DNA from: Anaerotalea alkaliphila
Lineage (GTDB): Bacteria > Bacillota > Clostridia > Lachnospirales > Vallitaleaceae
Length of the DNA stretch: 64,000 bases
Direction of reading: 5' to 3'
NCBI RefSeq assembly: GCF_010179735.1
Contig: NZ_JAAEEH010000009.1
Span: forward strand, 1 to 64,000
In this document: in pieces, positions 60,268 to 64,000 of the stretch
How the letters are laid out: each line of letters begins with the position of its first letter
How positions within the stretch are numbered: position 1 is the first letter of the stretch
Notes under the pieces: model-generated
Databases searched by the model: none
What the model was told of the DNA's origin: nothing
What the model saw: only the letters and a program-made list of their open reading frames with translations
Position numbers and translations under genes: made by a program

Positions 60268-61001
60268 ACGGTTTTTTCCAACTTCTCCTTCACGTTCTGG
60301 ATATGCCCTTTCTTTGTGTCCTCGTCCGCAAGAGAATGCTTTTCGAGACGTTCAAACAGGTGCGCCACGTGTTCTTCCGACAGGACTTGCTGTTTGCTTA
60401 CGATGTCTTTTTTCAAGGCGGCATAGAGTGCGTTGCGCTTGAGCACCTTCACGTTCTGCGATGTCATTGTGATTTTCTTCAATTCGCACCGTTCGCTGAA
60501 TACGACGTAGGAATGGAGGAGGCTGCTGTCGATTTCCCCCAGGAGTTTTGTCAATGCGCCCATGTGCGCCTTGTTCTGCCATATGGGGTTGAAAAACTTG
60601 TTCTTCTTTCCACCCTTCAACGACTGTGTCCAATTCTTGCTTTTTTCATCTCCAAAAATCCAACCGCTGTAATTTTTTGACTCGAAAACATAGAGTCCTG
60701 ACCGGTTGATCATCAGCACGTCAATTTCTGTTGTTGTGCCATCCTCTTTAGGGACATAGATGTTCGTCAAAAGCCTGTTTTCGCCCGGAAGCTTCTCAAG
60801 CAATCCGAAGGTCAGGAACTCGCCATAATTGCCCTTGTCAAACACGGTGTTGAAGAAATTGTTTCCGCTCACTACCCCATAGCGGGATTTCTTGTATCTG
60901 ATGTTGATGAAGAAAAGCCTGATTCCAATCATGGCCCCCATGATGACTAGAAGATAAGTTAAGGGCAGCAGCATCGGTAGAAACATTCCTGTTGTGTACA
61001 T
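60261..61001 (-). CDS. NERD-domain (nuclease-related) membrane-anchored protein
   Basis: The 246-residue protein has one N-terminal membrane helix (residues 7-33) and a NERD domain with the endonuclease-like core: G-N-Y-G-E61, D94 in TTEIDVLMI and E107-S-K109 in YVFESKNY. These match the metal-binding residues of restriction-like nucleases. AAGGAGGACAAAAGG precedes the ATG at 61001. It stands alone, surrounded by palindromes and 14-bp direct repeats. NERD proteins have been suggested to process DNA or take part in defence, but no role is established. Confidence 0.88.
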   Translation of the reverse strand: MYTTGMFLPMLLPLTYLLVIMGAMIGIRLFFINIRYKKSRYGVVSGNNFFNTVFDKGNYGEFLTFGLLEKLPGENRLLTNIYVPKEDGTTTEIDVLMINRSGLYVFESKNYSGWIFGDEKSKNWTQSLKGGKKNKFFNPIWQNKAHMGALTKLLGEIDSSLLHSYVVFSERCELKKITMTSQNVKVLKRNALYAALKKDIVSKQQVLSEEHVAHLFERLEKHSLADEDTKKGHIQNVKEKLEKTVQ

Positions 61002-61032
61002 CCTTTTGTCCTCCTTATGCAAGGTTTGATTC

Positions 61033-61061
61033 ATTCTACCATGTGGCTGGGGTAGTTACAA
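61033..61061 (-). promoter_or_regulatory. Promoter of the NERD gene
   Basis: On the minus strand TTGTAA and TAGAAT are 17 bases apart (plus-strand TTACAA 61056-61061 and ATTCTA 61033-61038). It directly abuts the palindrome at 61062. Confidence 0.65.
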
Positions 61062-61092
61062 TGCGCACTTGGGGTCTGACCCCAAGTGCGCA
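61062..61092. repeat. Palindromic repeat copy 3
   Basis: A perfect 31-base palindrome with 15-base arms and core CACTTGGGGTC/GACCCCAAGTG around T. An extra half copy (GACCCCAGGGCGCAT) follows at 61093-61107. Confidence 0.9.
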
Positions 61093-61200
61093 GACCCCAG
61101 GGCGCATCGGCAAGGACGACCGCCTCGTGTTTCTCGGTGATGACAGGCCCCGGCATTGCGGAAACAGGGCGGTGGAGCCCGGGTGGGACTGGGGCCATTT

Positions 61201-61214
61201 CTGGAATCCGACAA
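61201..61214 (+). repeat. 14-bp direct repeat, right copy
   Basis: Second exact copy of CTGGAATCCGACAA, 1060 bases from the left copy. It runs into palindrome copy 4. Confidence 0.75.
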
Positions 61215-61257
61215 CAAATGCGCCCTTGGGGTCTGTCCCCAAGTGCGCATTTGTTGT
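61211..61257. repeat. Palindromic repeat copy 4
   Basis: A 47-base near-palindrome with 23-base arms and two mismatched positions, containing the CTTGGGG/CCCCAAG core. It lies just before the regulator gene at 61293, and its right end overlaps a possible -10 (TACAAT 61257-61262). Confidence 0.9.
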
Positions 61258-61292
61258 ACAATGGGTTAAAAGGAAAAGCAGGGAGGAACGGG

Positions 61293-62219
61293 ATGCAGAC
61301 AATCAAGATGAACCTGGACGACAAGGGGCGGCTGGCCGCCATCGCCAAGGCCCTTTCGGTGGATGCGAGGATCGAAATCCTGCGCCAGCTCCGCCACCGG
61401 GAGCTGAACGTGAACGAGATCGCCGAAATCCTGGGGATCCCCCCCTCTTCCGCCGCCGCCCATGTGAAGGTCCTGGAGGAGGCGGGAATCATCCGGACCA
61501 ACCTCCAGCCGGGGATCCGGGGTTCCATGAAGATGTGCCGGGTGGTCCTGGACCACGTCTACGTGGAGCTGGACACCACCGGCAACCTGGAGCGGCAGGA
61601 GGAGGTCGTGCGGATGCCCATCGGCGCCTACGTGGACTGCCGTGCCCACCCCACCTGCGGCATGGCCGGAGCCAGGGGCCCCATCGGCAGGGAGGACGAC
61701 CCCGGAAGCTTCTACCTGCCGGAGCGGCTGGAGGCCAAGCTCCTCTGGGTGGGCCACGGCCATCTGGAGTACCGGTTCCCGGCCCAGAGGCTGGAGGGGA
61801 AGGGAGTGGAGTCCCTGGAAGTCTCCATGGAGCTCTGCTCCGAGGACCACGAGTACAACCTGGACCATCCCTCGGACATCACCCTCTGGGTGAACGGGTT
61901 CGAGGCGGGGACCTGGACCTGCCCCGGGGACCTGGGGGGCCGGAGGGGCCTGTTGAACCCGGAATGGTGGCCGGACAAGAACACCCAGTACGGGATCCTC
62001 AAGACCTGGAAGCTCACGGTAAACGGATGCTTCGTGGACGGGGAGCAGGGGAGCGATAGGAAGATTTCGGACTTCGGGCTGGAAGGCGGGGACTACATCA
62101 CCGTCCGGATCGGCGTCAAGGAGGAGGCGGTCCACAAGGGCGGCTTCAACCTATTCGGGGACTGTTTTGGTGACCATGCACAAAATATCGTGATGAAAAT
62201 TGGCTATGCCGCCAGCTGA
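61293..62219 (+). CDS. ArsR-like winged-helix regulator (COG4189-like)
   Basis: The 308-residue protein has an N-terminal ArsR-type winged helix (KALSVDARIEILRQLRHRELNVNEIAEILGIPPSSAAAHVKVLEEAG) and a long C-terminal domain of unknown ligand with beta-rich character (LWVGHGHLEYRFP, ITLWVNGFEAGTWTCPGD). This pairing resembles predicted regulators of COG4189. GGGAGGAACGGG precedes the ATG at 61293. The coding sequence is strongly G/C-ending at third positions. Its target may be galE, 138 bases downstream, or the repeat-flanked region. Confidence 0.75.
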   Translation: MQTIKMNLDDKGRLAAIAKALSVDARIEILRQLRHRELNVNEIAEILGIPPSSAAAHVKVLEEAGIIRTNLQPGIRGSMKMCRVVLDHVYVELDTTGNLERQEEVVRMPIGAYVDCRAHPTCGMAGARGPIGREDDPGSFYLPERLEAKLLWVGHGHLEYRFPAQRLEGKGVESLEVSMELCSEDHEYNLDHPSDITLWVNGFEAGTWTCPGDLGGRRGLLNPEWWPDKNTQYGILKTWKLTVNGCFVDGEQGSDRKISDFGLEGGDYITVRIGVKEEAVHKGGFNLFGDCFGDHAQNIVMKIGYAAS

Positions 62220-62225
62220 AACCCC

Positions 62226-62254
62226 TTTACAACCTTCGGAAAAAGGGGTATGAT
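62226..62254 (+). promoter_or_regulatory. galE promoter
   Basis: TTTACA (62226-62231) and TATGAT (62249-62254) are 17 bases apart. ACCCCTTT (62221-62228) and AAAGGGGT (62242-62249) form an inverted repeat over it, and TGTTATATAACA (62272-62283) is a perfect 12-base palindrome just downstream; either could be an operator. Confidence 0.65.
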
Positions 62255-62357
62255 TAAAACAACAGCAAATATGTTATATAACAGAAATAATGAAACAATA
62301 GAAATCCCTTTTTCCCGGAGCGGGGGGAGGGCGGACAAGAAAAGGGAGGACAACAGG

Positions 62358-63350
62358 ATGACAGTTCTGGTTTTGGGAGGAGCGGGCTACATCGGTTCCC
62401 ATACGGTGCACGCGCTGGTGGAACAGGGGGCGGACGTGGTCGTGGTGGACAACCTGGAGACGGGCTACAGGGAGGCGGTCCATCCGAAGGCCCGTTTTTA
62501 CGAAGGGGACATCCGGGACCGGGCGTTCGTGGACAGCGTCTTCCAGAAGGAAAAAATCGACGGGGTGATCCATTTCGCCGCCAATTCCCTGGTGGGGGAG
62601 AGCATGACGGACCCCCTGAAGTACTATGACAACAACCTGTGCGGCACCAAGGTGCTGCTGTCAGCCATGGTGGCCCACGGCATCGACAAGATCGTCTTCT
62701 CCTCCACCGCGGCCACCTACGGGGAGGCCCAGCGGATGCCCATCCTGGAGACGGACAGGACCGAGCCCACCAACACCTACGGGGAGACCAAGCTGGCCAT
62801 GGAGCGGATGTTCCACTGGACCGGGAAGGCCCACGGGCTGCGGTACGTGTCCCTGCGCTACTTCAACGCCTGCGGCGCCCTGGAGGACGGAAGCATCGGG
62901 GAGGCCCACGATCCGGAGACCCACCTGATCCCCCTGATCCTCCAGGTCCCCAACGGCCAGCGGGAGGCCATCAGCATCTTCGGGGACGACTACGACACCA
63001 AGGACGGCACCTGCGTCCGGGACTACATCCACGTCACCGACCTGGCCCAGGCACACATCCTGGCCATGGGGCACCTTCTGGAAGGGAAGGAAAGCGGCAT
63101 CTTCAACTTGGGCAACGGCGTGGGCTTCACCGTGAAGGAGGTCATCGAGACCGCCCGGAAGGTGACGGGACACCCTATCCCGGCGGTGGTTTCCCCCAGG
63201 AGGGCAGGGGATCCGGCCAAGCTGATCGCCTCCAGCGAGAAGGCCAGGAGGGTCCTGGGATGGAATCCCCAACACGCGGACCTGACGGAAATCATCGGCT
63301 CCGCCTGGAACTGGCACAAGAGCCATCCCAGGGGATACAAAAAAGAATAG
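62358..63350 (+). CDS. galE: UDP-glucose 4-epimerase
   Basis: The 330-residue short-chain dehydrogenase-type protein has the NAD-binding GGAGYIGS (7-14) and the catalytic Y141-x3-K145 in NTYGETK, plus HFAANSLVGES and NVGNGVGFTVKEV-like IFNLGNGVGF. It interconverts UDP-glucose and UDP-galactose, so it could feed galactose from LacZ into metabolism or supply surface sugars. AAAGGGAGGA precedes the ATG at 62358. No galT or galK is nearby. Confidence 0.95.
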   Translation: MTVLVLGGAGYIGSHTVHALVEQGADVVVVDNLETGYREAVHPKARFYEGDIRDRAFVDSVFQKEKIDGVIHFAANSLVGESMTDPLKYYDNNLCGTKVLLSAMVAHGIDKIVFSSTAATYGEAQRMPILETDRTEPTNTYGETKLAMERMFHWTGKAHGLRYVSLRYFNACGALEDGSIGEAHDPETHLIPLILQVPNGQREAISIFGDDYDTKDGTCVRDYIHVTDLAQAHILAMGHLLEGKESGIFNLGNGVGFTVKEVIETARKVTGHPIPAVVSPRRAGDPAKLIASSEKARRVLGWNPQHADLTEIIGSAWNWHKSHPRGYKKE

Positions 63351-63393
63351 GGAACCTTAAAGATGGAACAGCATCCATGGACGGGATCCGGTC

Positions 63394-63422
63394 TTGACTT
63401 CCTGTGGGACCGGATTTATACT
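63394..63422 (+). promoter_or_regulatory. Promoter of the LacI-family gene
   Basis: TTGACT (63394-63399) and TATACT (63417-63422) are 17 bases apart. ATCCGGTC (63386-63393) and GACCGGAT (63408-63415) form a perfect inverted repeat flanking the -35 and spacer. Confidence 0.75.
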
Positions 63423-63429
63423 GGAGAGG

Positions 63430-63447
63430 ATAGAAAACCTTTTCTAT
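63430..63447 (+). promoter_or_regulatory. 18-bp palindrome at the LacI-gene transcription start
   Basis: ATAGAAAACCTTTTCTAT has 8-base arms around CC and covers the predicted transcription start. Sixteen of its bases recur inside the gene at 63709-63724. It is the likely autoregulatory operator. Confidence 0.6.
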
Positions 63448-63495
63448 AGATTTTGATTTTCATAACCTTTCCCAACCCAGAATGGAGGAATTCCC

Positions 63496-64000
63496 ATGGA
63501 ACATAGATCGACCATACAGGAAGTGGCAAAGCGGGCGGGCGTGTCCAACAGCACGGTCTCCCGGGTGCTTAACAAGAACTACCCCGTGAAGGAGGAGACG
63601 AGGAAGCGGGTGGAGGAGGCCATCGAAGCCCTGCAGTTCAAGCCGAACCTGCTGGCCAGGAGCCTGATCCAAGACAAGAGCCACACCATCGGCATTTTGA
63701 CGCCCAGCATAGAAAACCTTTTCTTTTCCCAGGTGGTCAAGGGGATCGACAGGCACACCAGGCCCCAGGACTACATCACCTTCCTCTGCACCACCGACGG
63801 GGATCCGGGGAACGAGCGGCGGATGCTGGACACCCTGTTGAACCGGAGCGTGGACGGGATCATCGTCATAGACCCCCAGACGGAGAACGTGAAAAGCGGC
63901 CTGTATGAAAAGGTGGGCAGGCGGATTCCCCTGGTGCTGGTCAACGGCTGGTACAAGGGGGTGGACTGCAACTACGTGCTGAACGACGAGGTCGCAGGTG
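63496..64000 (+). CDS. LacI-family transcriptional regulator, cut by window end
   Basis: The first 168 codons are present and the gene runs off the window. The N-terminal helix-turn-helix (STIQEVAKRAGVSNSTVSRVLNKNYPVKEETRKRV) and hinge (ALQFKPNLLARSL) are typical, and the ligand domain begins with HTIGILTPSIENLFFSQV. AATGGAGGAATTCCC precedes the ATG. It probably regulates sugar genes that follow beyond base 64000, and itself. Confidence 0.93.
   Translation, partial: MEHRSTIQEVAKRAGVSNSTVSRVLNKNYPVKEETRKRVEEAIEALQFKPNLLARSLIQDKSHTIGILTPSIENLFFSQVVKGIDRHTRPQDYITFLCTTDGDPGNERRMLDTLLNRSVDGIIVIDPQTENVKSGLYEKVGRRIPLVLVNGWYKGVDCNYVLNDEVAG
63709..63724 (+). promoter_or_regulatory. Possible second operator inside the LacI-family gene
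   Basis: ATAGAAAACCTTTTCT repeats sixteen bases of the palindrome at 63430-63447, about 278 bases downstream. Here it encodes I-E-N-L-F, a conserved family stretch, so the match may be chance. Confidence 0.35.

Overview
The window reads like the chromosome of a Gram-positive anaerobe, most likely Bacillota, class Clostridia. The signs are strong purine-rich ribosome binding sites, frequent GTG/TTG starts, lipoprotein-type ABC binding proteins, YesM/YesN-type two-component pairs, an EtfB-EtfA-GlcD trio of the kind known from lactate-oxidising acetogens, an XpaC/TelA pair and an iron-sulfur L-serine dehydratase. Genus cannot be told from the sequence. The coding content is almost entirely carbohydrate uptake and breakdown. 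I saw no rRNA, tRNA, CRISPR array, phage or transposase gene, and no stretch over 300 bases lacks a gene.

Layout, left to right. (1) 0.15-6.0 kb: an operon of a TIM-barrel sugar isomerase, a CUT2-type ABC importer (binding protein, double ATPase, permease) and a Gfo/Idh/MocA dehydrogenase, behind a promoter with a perfect 18-bp palindrome. (2) 6.2-7.5 kb: an AlkZ-like winged-helix protein. (3) 7.6-17.4 kb: a YesN/YesM pair, a CUT1 importer without ATPase, and a GH2 beta-galactosidase. (4) 17.5-23.9 kb: EtfB, ferredoxin-fused EtfA, a GlcD/LctD-type flavoprotein, a YkvI-like transporter and a membrane-anchored glycerophosphodiesterase. (5) 23.9-27.4 kb: a PocR/AraC regulator divergent from a GH3 glucosidase. 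(6) 27.4-31.2 kb: serine dehydratase subunits, a serine symporter and a YheO-type regulator. (7) 31.4-38.1 kb: a MacAB-like efflux set with an inserted Yip1 protein, then XpaC-like, TelA and a short DUF2254-like gene. (8) 38.1-42.4 kb: a dehydrogenase and a DUF4358/MBOAT/AlgJ-like O-acylation cassette bracketed by copies of one palindrome. (9) 42.5-48.7 kb: L-rhamnose genes (mutarotase, isomerase, kinase, aldolase) with an AraC and a DeoR regulator. (10) 48.7-60.1 kb: rhamnogalacturonan use (GH4 with a CHEV motif, GH105, YesN/YesM, CUT1 importer, GH28, TIM-barrel isomerase). (11) 60.1-64.0 kb: a NERD gene in a repeat-rich islet, a COG4189-like regulator, galE and a truncated LacI-family gene.

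Regions 9 and 10 fit together as a pectin (rhamnogalacturonan I) pathway: the importer brings in unsaturated oligosaccharides, GH105 removes the unsaturated uronic acid, GH4 and GH28 act on galacturonic acid linkages, and released rhamnose goes through RhaM, RhaA, RhaB and the aldolase to dihydroxyacetone phosphate and lactaldehyde. LacZ and GalE could handle galactan side chains. Both CUT1 importers lack an ATPase and would need a shared one encoded elsewhere.

The most notable unexplained structure is regulatory and repetitive: five CGGTTT direct repeats at 21/32/21/21-bp steps upstream of the rhamnogalacturonan binding-protein promoter; 10-bp-periodic TTTGTGT/ACAACATAAA arrays at both rhamnose promoters; a palindrome family bracketing the O-acylation cassette and flanking the NERD gene, which also lies between 14-bp direct repeats; and a shared 10-mer in the two YheO-region promoters.
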